DNA from: Flavobacterium sp.
GTDB lineage: Bacteria > Bacteroidota > Bacteroidia > Flavobacteriales > Flavobacteriaceae
Assembly (NCBI GenBank): GCA_014379405.1
Contig: JACMLU010000006.1
Location: 1-64,000, forward strand
DNA: 64,000 bases
Reading direction: 5' to 3'
A program made the position numbers and the translations under genes. Shown one piece after another: positions 45,666 through 54,271 of the stretch (within the stretch, counting starts at the first letter, position 1; every line of letters starts with the position of its first letter). The notes under the pieces are model-generated. The model worked only from the letters and a program-made list of their open reading frames with translations, did no database searches and was not told where the DNA came from.

Positions 45666-47528
45666 ATGAAAAATATATTCTTGTCAATTGTAGTTGCCAC
45701 GGTTCTTTGCAGCTGTAAAACGGCCAATCCCACAACATCCGTTTCCTCAAAATTAATAGAAAAAGTTGAAGTCAATATCAATCTAAACAACATCAAAAAT
45801 GACAAAGTATTTGTTAGTGTGAATGCCCCGACCATTTTGACCGATACCATCACTTTTCGCATTCCAAAAATGGTTCCCGGAACCTATTCGAACGATAATT
45901 ACGGACGCTATATTGACGATTTAAAAGCTTTTGACTCCAAAGGAAATTTATTGGAAGTAAAAAAAACAGACCAAAATTCTTGGTTTATTACCAAAGCAAA
46001 AACTTTGGACAAAATTACTTATTGGGTAAACGACACCTTTGATACCGAAACTGGAAAAGGTTTTGGCGATGAAGATATCTTTTCGCCTGCGGGTTCAAAC
46101 ATTGATGCGGGTAAAAACATAATGCTCAACACTCATTGCTTTGTGGGTTATTTTACAAATTATATGTCCATTCCTTATCGATTAACCGTTTCGCATCCAT
46201 CTACACTTTGGGGAGCCACCTCAATGATTGACCAAGATTCGACAGCAACCAATGATGTTTTTATAAGTTCGCGTTATGCAGAATTAGTCGAAAATCCGAT
46301 TATGTATGCCAAACCAGACTACACCACATTTATTGTTGATGATATGGAAATTCTGATTGCCGTATATTCTCCCACAGGAAAATTTACCGCAGAGAGTATT
46401 ACGCCAGAAATGAAAACGATGATGACAGCACAAAAACATTTTTTAGGCAACATCAACAGCACAAAAAAATACAGCATATTATTGTATCTATCTACTTCGG
46501 AAAATGACGCACTTGGATATGGAGCATTAGAACATCCTACTGCTACTACAGTTGTCTTTCCTGAAAGAATCGCAAAAGAACAGCTCATTACGCAGATGAA
46601 AGATGTAGTTTCTCATGAGTTTTTTCATACCCTGACTCCTTTAACAATTCATTCTCAAGAAATTCAAAATTTTGATTACCATGCTCCTAAAATGTCGAAA
46701 CATTTATGGATGTATGAAGGCATCACCGAATATTTTTCAAATCTTTTTCAAATCAACCAGGGATTAATTGATGAAATGGAGTTTTACGGTCGCATCGCAG
46801 AAAAAATCGAAAACTCCAAAACAATGGACGACACTATGCCATTTACAACAATGAGTGCCAATGTACTGACAAACCCATTCAAGGACCAATATTTAAACGT
46901 ATATGAAAAAGGTGCTCTTATAGGAATGTGCATCGATATTATCATCCGGGAGAAAAGCAACGGCTCAAAAGGAATTCTCGATTTAATGCGAAAATTATCC
47001 AACGAATACGGTGTCTCAAAAGCTTTTAATGATGATGAGCTTTTTGCAAAAATCACTAAATTGACTTATCCAGAAGTTGGTGACTTTTTAATAACTTATG
47101 TTTCGGGATCAACACCCATTCCATACAAAACTTATATGGCAAAAGTTGGTGTTGCAACAGTTCCTCTAAAAATCCCTGCCTATATTTTTGAAAAAGACAA
47201 CCAACAATACATTGCAGTAACGGACAAACGTGAAATCATTGTCAATTCGGATATGGCATTAAATGACTTCTTTACAAATTTAGGACTTAAGGGTGGCGAC
47301 ATCATAATGGCCGTGAATGATAAAAATTACACACCTGACAAAGTGGATGAAATACTTTATGATTGTGAAAACTGGAAAGAAAACGACCCCATAACTCTAA
47401 AAATAAGACGCAATGGAGCAGAACAAGTCATCAAAGGAACCGTCAAATTACCCTACGAAGTAAAAGAAGTTTTTAAAGCCACGGACTTTTCAAAATCAGT
47501 ACTGAAAGAAGCTTGGTTAAAAGGCTAA
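45666..47528 (+). CDS. M61 family glycyl-aminopeptidase-like metallopeptidase, lipoprotein
   Basis: A 620-residue lipoprotein (lipobox LCSC, C17). The M61 peptidase core has the zinc motif SHEFFHTLTPL (HExxH) and the downstream Glu in WMYEGITEYFSN. An N-terminal beta domain (about 30-190) and a C-terminal PDZ domain (about 520-600, GLKGGDIIMAVND) complete the family layout. It probably degrades peptides at the outer membrane or in the periplasm. The ATG at 45666 starts the signal; an in-frame TTG at 45660 is rejected. Confidence 0.9.
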   Translation: MKNIFLSIVVATVLCSCKTANPTTSVSSKLIEKVEVNINLNNIKNDKVFVSVNAPTILTDTITFRIPKMVPGTYSNDNYGRYIDDLKAFDSKGNLLEVKKTDQNSWFITKAKTLDKITYWVNDTFDTETGKGFGDEDIFSPAGSNIDAGKNIMLNTHCFVGYFTNYMSIPYRLTVSHPSTLWGATSMIDQDSTATNDVFISSRYAELVENPIMYAKPDYTTFIVDDMEILIAVYSPTGKFTAESITPEMKTMMTAQKHFLGNINSTKKYSILLYLSTSENDALGYGALEHPTATTVVFPERIAKEQLITQMKDVVSHEFFHTLTPLTIHSQEIQNFDYHAPKMSKHLWMYEGITEYFSNLFQINQGLIDEMEFYGRIAEKIENSKTMDDTMPFTTMSANVLTNPFKDQYLNVYEKGALIGMCIDIIIREKSNGSKGILDLMRKLSNEYGVSKAFNDDELFAKITKLTYPEVGDFLITYVSGSTPIPYKTYMAKVGVATVPLKIPAYIFEKDNQQYIAVTDKREIIVNSDMALNDFFTNLGLKGGDIIMAVNDKNYTPDKVDEILYDCENWKENDPITLKIRRNGAEQVIKGTVKLPYEVKEVFKATDFSKSVLKEAWLKG

Positions 47529-47546
47529 TGCAAATCTGAAATTATC

Positions 47547-47580
47547 AAAAAATCCAATTTAGAAATAGATTGGATTTTTT
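47547..47580 (+). terminator. Terminator after the M61 gene
   Basis: AAAAAATCCAAT/ATTGGATTTTTT with a short AT-rich loop. Confidence 0.8.
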
Positions 47581-47649
47581 TGAAATCCTTTAACCAATAT
47601 TCAATCTTTCCAAACAATTTTCTTTATTTTGCAAAAAAAATAAACACCA

Positions 47650-48360
47650 ATGAAAAAAACTATTATTGCATTCGTTACACTTATAATTTTGTCTTCTTGC
47701 GACAAGAACGAATCAAAGTCAAATTTACACCTTACTGGAACCATTAAAGGATTAAAAAAAGGCACTTTATATATACAAAAAGTAAAAGACAACAAACTTG
47801 TGGCACTTGACACCATAATTATGGATGGTGATTCCAAATTTGAAAGCGAATTGAATATCGAATCTCCAGAAATGTTTTATTTATTCTTAGACAGAGGCGT
47901 AAGCAATTCACTAGACAACAACATATCGTTTTTTGCCGAACCCGGAAACATAAATATCGAAACCAATCTAGATTCTTATATTGTAAATGCAAAAATAACA
48001 GGCTCCAAAAATCAGCAAAAATATGAAGAGTATAAAAAAATAAACGTCCGTTTTAGAGATGAAAATCTTGAACTAATTGCAGCAAAATTTAAAGCTTTAA
48101 AAGATAATAACCTAGAAGCTTTAGCTGCCTTAAATGTAAAACAGGACAACAACACCAAACGCAGATATTTATTTGCCACCAATTTTGCCATCAACAACAA
48201 AGACTACGAGATATCGCCTTATATCGCCTTATCCGACATCTACGACATCAATATCAAATATTTGGATACCATCCAAAAATCGATGACTCCAAAAGTGGCC
48301 CAATCACTTTACGGAAAAAAGTTGACTGAATATGTGGCAAAAATCAAGAAGGAAAAATAA
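47650..48360 (+). CDS. DUF4369 lipoprotein
   Basis: A 236-residue protein with a lipoprotein signal (MKKTIIAFVTLIILSSCDKN, C17) and a DUF4369 domain (LHLTGTIKGLKKGTLYIQKV, VALDTIIMDGDSKFESEL, NNISFFAEPGNINIET). In thioredoxin-containing relatives this domain precedes a thiol-disulphide fold; here the thioredoxin domain is absent. Function unknown. It is the last core-like gene before the island. Confidence 0.8.
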   Translation: MKKTIIAFVTLIILSSCDKNESKSNLHLTGTIKGLKKGTLYIQKVKDNKLVALDTIIMDGDSKFESELNIESPEMFYLFLDRGVSNSLDNNISFFAEPGNINIETNLDSYIVNAKITGSKNQQKYEEYKKINVRFRDENLELIAAKFKALKDNNLEALAALNVKQDNNTKRRYLFATNFAINNKDYEISPYIALSDIYDINIKYLDTIQKSMTPKVAQSLYGKKLTEYVAKIKKEK

Positions 48361-48562
48361 AAAAACAGCATAAAACAAAAAATGCTTCAAAAACAATCTA
48401 ATACTTGGATTATTTTTGAAGCATTTTTTTTTCGTGACCACGGCAAAATTGACTCCGTCTTTCCAGTAAAGCTCCGCTTTGAAAATAAAAACAGCATAAA
48501 GAATAGTTTAAGCAAGCTTACCATCTTTTATGCTGTTTTTATTTATTCGTGACCACGGCGGG
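48361..48562 (+). repeat. Duplicated terminator plus CGTGACCACGGC unit
   Basis: AAAAACAGCATAAA occurs at 48361 and 48487. Each copy is followed by a strong hairpin (ATGCTTCAAAAA with TTTTTGAAGCAT at 48377-48430; AAAAACAGCATAAA with TTTATGCTGTTTTT at 48487-48540) and then TTCGTGACCACGGC (48431 and 48546). The second copy continues as GTGACCACGGCGGG (48549-48562), which recurs at 60335-60348. CGTGACCACG is itself a short inverted repeat. Confidence 0.65.
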
Positions 48563-48675
48563 GGCATTACCCGTGTATTTTGATTATTTGTTTAAACCCT
48601 CAAACGTACTGAAAATAAAGGGATACTTTGATTTATAGGTTTTAGCAATTCCGTGATAATTCGCAATAATACACT
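48563..48675. other. Non-coding junction sequence before the integrative element
   Basis: No gene is visible. The sequence leads from the second GTGACCACGGCGGG copy to the 24-base direct repeat at 48676. Confidence 0.4.
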
Positions 48676-48699
48676 TTTGGTTGAGTAAATGTTAAGTAA
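48676..48699 (+). repeat. attL candidate: 24-base direct repeat
   Basis: TTTGGTTGAGTAAATG continued by TTAAGTAA, 24 bases, is repeated exactly at 60277-60300, 11,601 bases away, in the same orientation. It lies 46 bases upstream of a tyrosine recombinase gene. This is the geometry of attL/attR left by site-specific integration. Confidence 0.75.
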
Positions 48700-48745
48700 G
48701 TTATTTTAATTGATTATATTTGATATGTTCAAAAAATCAAAACAA

Positions 48746-50062
48746 ATGGCAACTTTAAAATACTTACTTCAAAGTAAAAGCGAAAATTCAAATATTTATG
48801 TTCGTTATTCCATAGACCGAAAAACGGTTTTGTGGAGAAAAACGGGTTTAATAATAAATGCAACCGATTGGAGCGATAAAACAGGGTTTCCAAAAACAGG
48901 TAAACAGGAATTAAAAGCCACTAAATCAAAGCTGGACAAATTAGCCACGTTTATAAATGATGCTCACAATGTTGCAGTAAGCACGGGAACGGAATTTACA
49001 GGCGATTGGTTGCAACTTCAAATTGATTTATACAATAAAAAAAATCCCGTTGTTGAATTGGATATTTTAACCAACTACATACAAAAGTATATTGACGATG
49101 CACCCTATAAACAAAATGCAAAAAAAGAACTTGGATTAAGTAAAGGGCGTATTTCAAATTTAAAGTTATTCAAAAGCACTATTTTAAAATATGAAGCCGA
49201 TGCACTTAAAAGCAAAAGTATTTTAGTGCGTGACATAAATTTAAAGTTTGTTGAGAATTACAAAAGCTGGTTGTTTAATAAAAACTATTCCGTTAACTAT
49301 GTAGGCAAAAACATTGCGAACATTAGAACCATTTGCATTGATGCTTCAAAAAATGACATTGAAACGTCAACACAAATTAAGAATATCAAAGGAATTTCCG
49401 AAAGCCGAGAACCCGAAGACATTGTATTTTTAAGCGAAGACGAACAGGAAGCAATTAAGAACGCGCCATTAATAAGAGAAGCACTTATAAACGCCCGTAA
49501 ATGGTTGTTATTAGGTTGTTTAATTGGGCAACGTGGGGGGGATTTACTAAACATTACCGAGAAAAACATAAAAGAGTTAAACGGTATGAAAATAATCGAA
49601 TTGAAGCAACAGAAAACGGGCAAACTTGTTGCAATTCCTTTATTACCCGAAGCCGTTGAAATAATCGAAAGCGGTTTACCTTATAAAATATCATTAGTAC
49701 ATTTTAACGAGCATATCAAAGACGTATGTTTAGAAGCTGGATTGATAGCACCAACCAAAGGACGTAAAAAAACAAAGTTTAACAAGCCAACCACTAAAGG
49801 CGTGTACCCTAAACACGAAGTTATAAGTAGTCACATTTGTAGGCGTTCCTTTTGTACTAACTTTTACGGACGTATTCCAACACCCGTGTTAATGAATATC
49901 AGTGCTCACGGAACTGAAAGAATGTTCTTGCATTACATTGGTAAAACCACGTACGATAATGCATATCAAATGTTAGATTATTTTAGTAAATTAGCACCTA
50001 AAGAAAAAAAATCCCAATTAGAGGTGTTCATAGCACAGGAACAAAGTAAAGTAATAGTTTAA
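48746..50062 (+). CDS. Tyrosine recombinase (integrase) of the 11.6-kb element
   Basis: A 438-residue phage-type integrase of the Bacteroidota class. The N-terminal arm-binding domain starts MATLKYLLQSKSENSNIYVR; a core-binding domain spans about 110-225; the catalytic domain has R263 (GQRGGDLL), H363-IC-R366 (SHICRRSF), H388 (SAHGTERM) and the nucleophile Y397 (LHYIGKT). ATG 48746 matches the start of the related integrase at 60553; an upstream in-frame start (48710) is possible. It probably integrates and excises the element at the flanking 24-base repeats. Confidence 0.92.
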   Translation: MATLKYLLQSKSENSNIYVRYSIDRKTVLWRKTGLIINATDWSDKTGFPKTGKQELKATKSKLDKLATFINDAHNVAVSTGTEFTGDWLQLQIDLYNKKNPVVELDILTNYIQKYIDDAPYKQNAKKELGLSKGRISNLKLFKSTILKYEADALKSKSILVRDINLKFVENYKSWLFNKNYSVNYVGKNIANIRTICIDASKNDIETSTQIKNIKGISESREPEDIVFLSEDEQEAIKNAPLIREALINARKWLLLGCLIGQRGGDLLNITEKNIKELNGMKIIELKQQKTGKLVAIPLLPEAVEIIESGLPYKISLVHFNEHIKDVCLEAGLIAPTKGRKKTKFNKPTTKGVYPKHEVISSHICRRSFCTNFYGRIPTPVLMNISAHGTERMFLHYIGKTTYDNAYQMLDYFSKLAPKEKKSQLEVFIAQEQSKVIV

Positions 50063-50096
50063 ACGTTCAAATTAATTCAAACACCACAGGCAAAAA

Positions 50097-50801
50097 ATGA
50101 ATAATACAATTCCGTTGACTTCAAAAGAGTTTTTTGAAAATTATGAATCAAATTTAAGCAACTACTTAAGTCTAAATATTGAACATAGTGAGAAGTCTTA
50201 TATTACAAGTCAAAAAAGTCTTTGTAAGGCAGTCTGTGACGCAATTGAATGGCAAATGAAAAAAGTAATTGACATCGATTACCGAATTAAAGCCTTATCA
50301 AAACATATTTTTTTGGAGTATAGTCTTCTTTATAATAAACGTCCTTATGATGAAGACAAAGACCGAGATGATGCGGTTTATAATCTTATACTTATTTACG
50401 AAAAAATTGATACTTTTTTGGAGGTTAGAATACAAGAACTTAATACAAGTAAGGTAGTAGACTACCAACCCGAAACAAAAGTTATAAAGGATACTTCAAG
50501 ATTAGAAAACATTAAAGTTTTCGATCCAAACCATTTTAATAATGATTGTCATAATTTGTTTAATTATTTAGTTGAAAACTATTCAAAGAAAGGCAAAGTT
50601 AAATTTATTAATATTTACTATTTTCTAAAAGATGAGGTTGATAAACAAAAATACAGTTTCAATTTTATTCAAGATGACTACACCATATTTATAAAAGCAA
50701 AACATCAAATTGAAATTAAAAAATATCAAAAAGCCGAGTATGATTTTATAGAACAAAAACGCATTTTAAATTCACACGAACAACAATTTAGAAAGCAATA
50801 A
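50097..50801 (+). CDS. Protein of unknown function, 234 residues
   Basis: I do not recognise this gene. It starts 34 bases after the integrase in the same direction, is hydrophilic and mainly alpha-helical, without a signal peptide. The C-terminal third (NYSKKGKVKFINIYYFLKDE, VDKQKYSFNFIQDDYTIFIK) is basic and beta/alpha mixed and may bind nucleic acid. Its position between the integrase and the excisionase-like gene suggests a role in recombination or its control. Confidence 0.7.
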   Translation: MNNTIPLTSKEFFENYESNLSNYLSLNIEHSEKSYITSQKSLCKAVCDAIEWQMKKVIDIDYRIKALSKHIFLEYSLLYNKRPYDEDKDRDDAVYNLILIYEKIDTFLEVRIQELNTSKVVDYQPETKVIKDTSRLENIKVFDPNHFNNDCHNLFNYLVENYSKKGKVKFINIYYFLKDEVDKQKYSFNFIQDDYTIFIKAKHQIEIKKYQKAEYDFIEQKRILNSHEQQFRKQ

Positions 50802-50817
50802 TTCAAATAAACACATT

Positions 50818-50869
50818 ATACCTAATAAATACCTAATTTATACCTACAAACGCCCTTTTATACGCCCTT
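50818..50869 (+). repeat. Iteron-like phased repeats upstream of the excisionase-like gene
   Basis: ATACCTA occurs three times at exactly 11-base spacing (50818, 50829, 50840), followed by ACGCCCTT twice at 12-base spacing (50850, 50862). Helically phased short repeats of this kind are usually binding sites for a multimeric protein: iterons for replication initiation or an array for an excisionase. Confidence 0.7.
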
Positions 50870-50884
50870 AATGACTGAATATCA

Positions 50885-50912
50885 TTGTACTTCACTAACA
50901 CAGTAAGTACAA
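50885..50912 (+). promoter_or_regulatory. Operator-like inverted repeat at the excisionase-like start
   Basis: TTGTACTT (50885-50892) and AAGTACAA (50905-50912) form an 8-bp perfect dyad that includes the A of the start codon at 50912. Binding there would block initiation; autoregulation by the encoded HTH protein is plausible. Confidence 0.55.
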
Positions 50913-51178
50913 TGGACACACAAATTTTATTTAACGGCGGTACAATTCAACAATTAGCCGAAGCACTCGCACCATTATTACAACCTCAAAAGGTTGAGCA
51001 ACCACAACCCGTAAATGATTTAATGACCAGGGACGAGGTTTGTAAAATGTTATCATTTAACAAAACAAGTTTATGGAAACATACCAAAAGCGGTAAGTTA
51101 AAATCTTACGGCATTGGCAACAGGGTTTTGTATAAAAGAAGCGAAGTATTAGATGCGGTTAAACCTATTAATTCATAA
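50912..51178 (+). CDS. Excisionase-like helix-turn-helix protein
   Basis: An 88-residue protein with a MerR/excisionase-type winged helix: LMTRDEVCKMLSFNKTSLWK then HTKSGKLKSYGIGNRVLYKR. Such proteins help integrases excise elements or regulate early genes. ATG 50912 is preferred over the in-frame 50885 start because the upstream bases form a dyad. It is 4 bases before the next gene. Confidence 0.85.
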   Translation: MDTQILFNGGTIQQLAEALAPLLQPQKVEQPQPVNDLMTRDEVCKMLSFNKTSLWKHTKSGKLKSYGIGNRVLYKRSEVLDAVKPINS

Positions 51179-51181
51179 ATT

Positions 51182-51451
51182 ATGGATAATAGCAACCCAC
51201 AGGCGAACCGCATTAATCAAAAAACAAAATACTTTGATTATCTAAAAACAACCATTGCAACTAATTCAATGGTAAGCGATGCAACAGGAATACCACAAAA
51301 GAACTTAACACGATTTAAACGCGAATTTGAAGACGCGGGCGTGTTGTATGAACTCTATAAAACAATATGTAAAAAGACAAAGCACCGGGCAACGTATTTG
51401 ACCACAAACCCCGCTTTGTTTCCACAGTCAAACCAATTAAAAATGTTTTAG
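51182..51451 (+). CDS. Winged-helix-type DNA-binding protein of mobile elements
   Basis: An 89-residue protein. A helix-turn-helix (KYFDYLKTTIATNSMVSDAT, GIPQKNLTRFKREFEDAGVL) is followed by YELYKTICKKTKHRATYLTT and NPALFPQSNQLKMF. The tail TTNPxLFP..QL.(L/M)F recurs, in my recollection, in small proteins of Bacteroidota prophages and islands. It sits between the excisionase-like gene and the polymerase-like gene with 3-4-base gaps, so all three form one operon. Confidence 0.75.
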   Translation: MDNSNPQANRINQKTKYFDYLKTTIATNSMVSDATGIPQKNLTRFKREFEDAGVLYELYKTICKKTKHRATYLTTNPALFPQSNQLKMF

Positions 51452-51455
51452 GTAA

Positions 51456-53879
51456 ATGGACACGGCAACAACAACCGCCGTGCCAAAAACCTATATTGCA
51501 AAATGGATTGAATTAGACTTTTTTAATAATTCTAATTTAAAAATCGATATACAAAACCGTATATCGGTTAATATCGAAACCGAGTTTATAAATGCTTTGA
51601 ATGATATGCGGGGCGACAATAAAAACGGGTACGGCGTTTCGTTTTCTGAAATAACACGTTTGGCATTGGCTTATTTTTATACTGAGGTATTCAACGATAA
51701 AATAAAAGATAGTTATTACACCGTTGAAATGGTTAAGGGGTTTTTAGATGCAAACAACTTAACGACATACACGGCAATACACGAAATAGACGTACCTTTT
51801 TATAAATTGAATGACGCACCACTATTCAAACATTGCTGGTTAATAATTCAAAGCGCGTGGTTTTTTAATTCTCAGTATTTTGGGCAACACCAACATATTG
51901 ACTATTTAAACCACTACATAACAACAGGGCGAAAGCTACCAATTGACAACTATAATTTTGATCTAAATTATTTAGAAAAAAAGTACAACGACATAGACAC
52001 GGCAACGACTAAAAAAATACCGGTAAACGGGTTTTTATTAGTTAGTCAATGGTATTATAGTATTTTGTTTTTAGTATGTAACGAACTCAAACTTTCAACA
52101 AAGTATTTTAACGTTGAAATGAAAGGCGACAGGGAAACAAACCCTTTGCCTCAAACGTCACGACAATTGCGACCATTAACGCCGTTTAAAGTTATAGAAT
52201 GTGACATCAAAAGCGCGTGGGCTACATTCTTAGACATTGAAACGGGGGCGAATTTAAAAGACCACATTTATAATAATTTGATGCTATCCAAAGGAATAAC
52301 ACGAAACGAAGCCAAAGTGTTATTTAACACGGTTTGCAATAGTGGTGCGTATAAAACCAAAGCCGAAACAACCGCGTTTTTTTTAGAATGTGGTTATACT
52401 CAGAAACAATGTGAGCACCTTATAACCTTAACACACGACCCCGAAAAAAAGTTTTATTACTCTATGACTGAATACGAACGTTTGGCAATTCAACATTTTA
52501 CGGATATGAATAACTTACAACGTGGTACAAGGTTACACGATGCAATACTATTTATAGACGACAAAACAAAACCCGCAATTTTAACCGTGCACCCAAATTG
52601 TGATTTTGGTTATAAAGAACTTAACCGCCCTATTATTAAAAATAGTTTTTCGGTTGGTTCTAAACGTTTGCCTTATGCTTATATCAATAGTATTCCAAAA
52701 GGGTTTAATCTAATAACGAAACACGAAGCAATAAACCCCCCCGTTAAAGGAATTGCAAACGGCTTTGTTTTCTATGTTGGTTCGTATCGTTACATAAGTG
52801 CAAATTTTAACCTCAACAGTTACCACGAATTAATAGACAAAGATCCCCAGCAACATTTTTTATTACAATGCAAAACGATGTTAAGCACATTGCATTATTT
52901 AAACAAACGCAATATAAAACCCTTAGAACTCGAAATAATATTAAAACATATTAGAGAATACAGTAATTATATTTTTAACGTCAAAGCTTTGTATGTTACT
53001 CTAATAAAGTACAACCAAAGCAACGAACTTGTAACAATAAAACAACGTGACTATAATAACATAACGTTTCAAAATTTTGCAAAAAACATTGACTATCTAA
53101 ACGCATTAAATAACGCCCGTATGCTGGTTAACGGCGACGTGAATTATAATAATTTATTTGCATTGATACAGGAACGCGTTATAAATAATGATTACGGTTT
53201 TTTAAATGAGTCAATGATAACAGGCAAGCGAAAAAACAATGTTTTGATTTACTCAGTGATTAACAAATTCAATTTATTAGTAACGGGGCGCGTACGATGT
53301 GAACGACACGGACTTAAAAAAGACCCTCTTTATAATAACTCAATAAAGAGGGTACTTTTTAAATCGTTATCGTTAAAACCTCAACAACAAAACGCATTTA
53401 TAAAAAAAGGTATTGCGAAATATGAAAGGGAATTAAAAGAACTCAACACAGTAGTAAACAACAGGACAAAGGCGCAACAATTGTTATATTTATTGCGTGA
53501 CGTTGGGGGGTTTGATGCTGAGGTAACAATAATTAAAAACGGTGCTATTGTAGAACAACTTAAAGCCGAATTAATAACAACCATAAACAGGCGTGTTTAC
53601 GATACAATAAAACAGGGCGCAAAGGATTTTGATTTACTGTATAAAAAGAAACGGACAAAGGCAATAAAACCTATTACAGACCAAAGCAACATATTTGACA
53701 CGGACTTAAAAAATAGTATTTTTAATAATATATCAATCGAAGACGCATACCATAAAGGCGATAAGTTTTTTAAAGAATTTGAAGAGTTTAACGGAATAGT
53801 TGAGGTAAAAAACGCTCCAGAACCAAAAAAAAAAACAAAAGCGGGTTATAAATTTCCTGAGATTAATTTTGACGTATAA
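51456..53879 (+). CDS. Large unknown protein with polymerase-palm-like motifs
   Basis: An 807-residue protein I cannot assign. Three blocks occur in the order of DNA polymerase motifs A, B and C: VIECD250IKSAWATFLD (like the DxxSLYP motif A of family B, or the DxDS of POLG), R283-NEA-K287-VLFNTVCNS (like RxxxK of family A or KxxxNSxYG of family B), and TRLH361-D362-AILFID (like HDE of family A). The A-B gap (37) and B-C gap (75) are short. No 3'-5' exonuclease motif is evident. The basic C-terminus (about 730-807) ends KKKTKAGYKFPEINFDV. It follows two DNA-binding genes closely. It could be a divergent replicase or an unrelated fold; motif resemblance only. Confidence 0.5.
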   Translation: MDTATTTAVPKTYIAKWIELDFFNNSNLKIDIQNRISVNIETEFINALNDMRGDNKNGYGVSFSEITRLALAYFYTEVFNDKIKDSYYTVEMVKGFLDANNLTTYTAIHEIDVPFYKLNDAPLFKHCWLIIQSAWFFNSQYFGQHQHIDYLNHYITTGRKLPIDNYNFDLNYLEKKYNDIDTATTKKIPVNGFLLVSQWYYSILFLVCNELKLSTKYFNVEMKGDRETNPLPQTSRQLRPLTPFKVIECDIKSAWATFLDIETGANLKDHIYNNLMLSKGITRNEAKVLFNTVCNSGAYKTKAETTAFFLECGYTQKQCEHLITLTHDPEKKFYYSMTEYERLAIQHFTDMNNLQRGTRLHDAILFIDDKTKPAILTVHPNCDFGYKELNRPIIKNSFSVGSKRLPYAYINSIPKGFNLITKHEAINPPVKGIANGFVFYVGSYRYISANFNLNSYHELIDKDPQQHFLLQCKTMLSTLHYLNKRNIKPLELEIILKHIREYSNYIFNVKALYVTLIKYNQSNELVTIKQRDYNNITFQNFAKNIDYLNALNNARMLVNGDVNYNNLFALIQERVINNDYGFLNESMITGKRKNNVLIYSVINKFNLLVTGRVRCERHGLKKDPLYNNSIKRVLFKSLSLKPQQQNAFIKKGIAKYERELKELNTVVNNRTKAQQLLYLLRDVGGFDAEVTIIKNGAIVEQLKAELITTINRRVYDTIKQGAKDFDLLYKKKRTKAIKPITDQSNIFDTDLKNSIFNNISIEDAYHKGDKFFKEFEEFNGIVEVKNAPEPKKKTKAGYKFPEINFDV

Positions 53880-53883
53880 AAGT

Positions 53884-53914
53884 AAAGAGGGCAACAACAA
53901 CGGCAACCCTCTTT
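53884..53914 (+). terminator. Terminator after the polymerase-like gene
   Basis: AAAGAGGG (53884-53891) pairs with CCCTCTTT (53907-53914), followed by ATTTG. Confidence 0.75.
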
Positions 53915-54022
53915 ATTTGTTCAAAGGCAACCACAGGCAAGCGGTAAACCTCAACAAATATACACTATAATTAAATACTATTGAAATGAAATATTAAATT
54001 TGTTTTGTCTATAATAGAATAA

Positions 54023-54139
54023 AATAGGTTTAATTCACGAATTACAGAAGACAATCCAGAAATACCAGATAAAGGCGATTTAGCAGACTATTATTTGCAA
54101 AATAAGTTTCTACTGTACAAATCAAAAAATACATTTTAG
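54023..54139 (+). pseudogene. Possible C-terminal remnant of a primase/helicase-type gene
   Basis: A frame without a start encodes RITEDNPEIPDKGDLADYYL then QNKFLLYKSKNTF and a stop. PDKGDLADYY resembles the (L/P)PxKGDxxDYL segment of phage and plasmid primase-helicases. It is closed upstream by a TAA. It is a fragment of 38 codons; the assignment rests on one short motif. Confidence 0.35.
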
Positions 54140-54224
54140 GGTACACATCCAAAAACTACATTTTTACCAACGTATTCATTGATTAAAAAATAATTAAAAA
54201 AACACACCCTAAAATTAGTACAGT
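54112..54224. repeat. Nested inverted repeat, candidate res site or origin
   Basis: Outer arms ACTGTAC (54112-54118) and GTACAGT (54218-54224); inner arms TTTTAGGGT (54134-54142) and ACCCTAAAA (54206-54214). The 113-base symmetrical structure ends 48 bases before the serine recombinase start. A res site of a resolvase system, an origin or an operator complex are possible readings. Confidence 0.5.
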
Positions 54225-54269
54225 AAATTATATTGTCTTACATTTGTCCAACAAATAAAAACAAATGTA
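54216..54269 (+). promoter_or_regulatory. Resolvase promoter overlapped by a 9-bp dyad
   Basis: TTAG at 54215-54218 (poor -33), 20 bases, TACATTTG at 54239-54246 form a Bacteroidota-type promoter. The -7 box is inside a perfect inverted repeat, TACATTTGT (54239-54247) with ACAAATGTA (54261-54269), which reaches to two bases before the resolvase ATG. The resolvase may repress itself here. Confidence 0.55.
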
Positions 54270-54271
54270 TT

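Noticed and set aside
48431..48562. GTGACCACGGCGGG as part of a tRNA gene used as attachment site
   Set aside because: I could not fold a cloverleaf around either copy; no acceptor stem or anticodon arm is visible.
50818..50869. Phased ATACCTA repeats as a CRISPR array
   Set aside because: Repeats are 7 bases, spacers of 4 bases, only three units and no cas genes.
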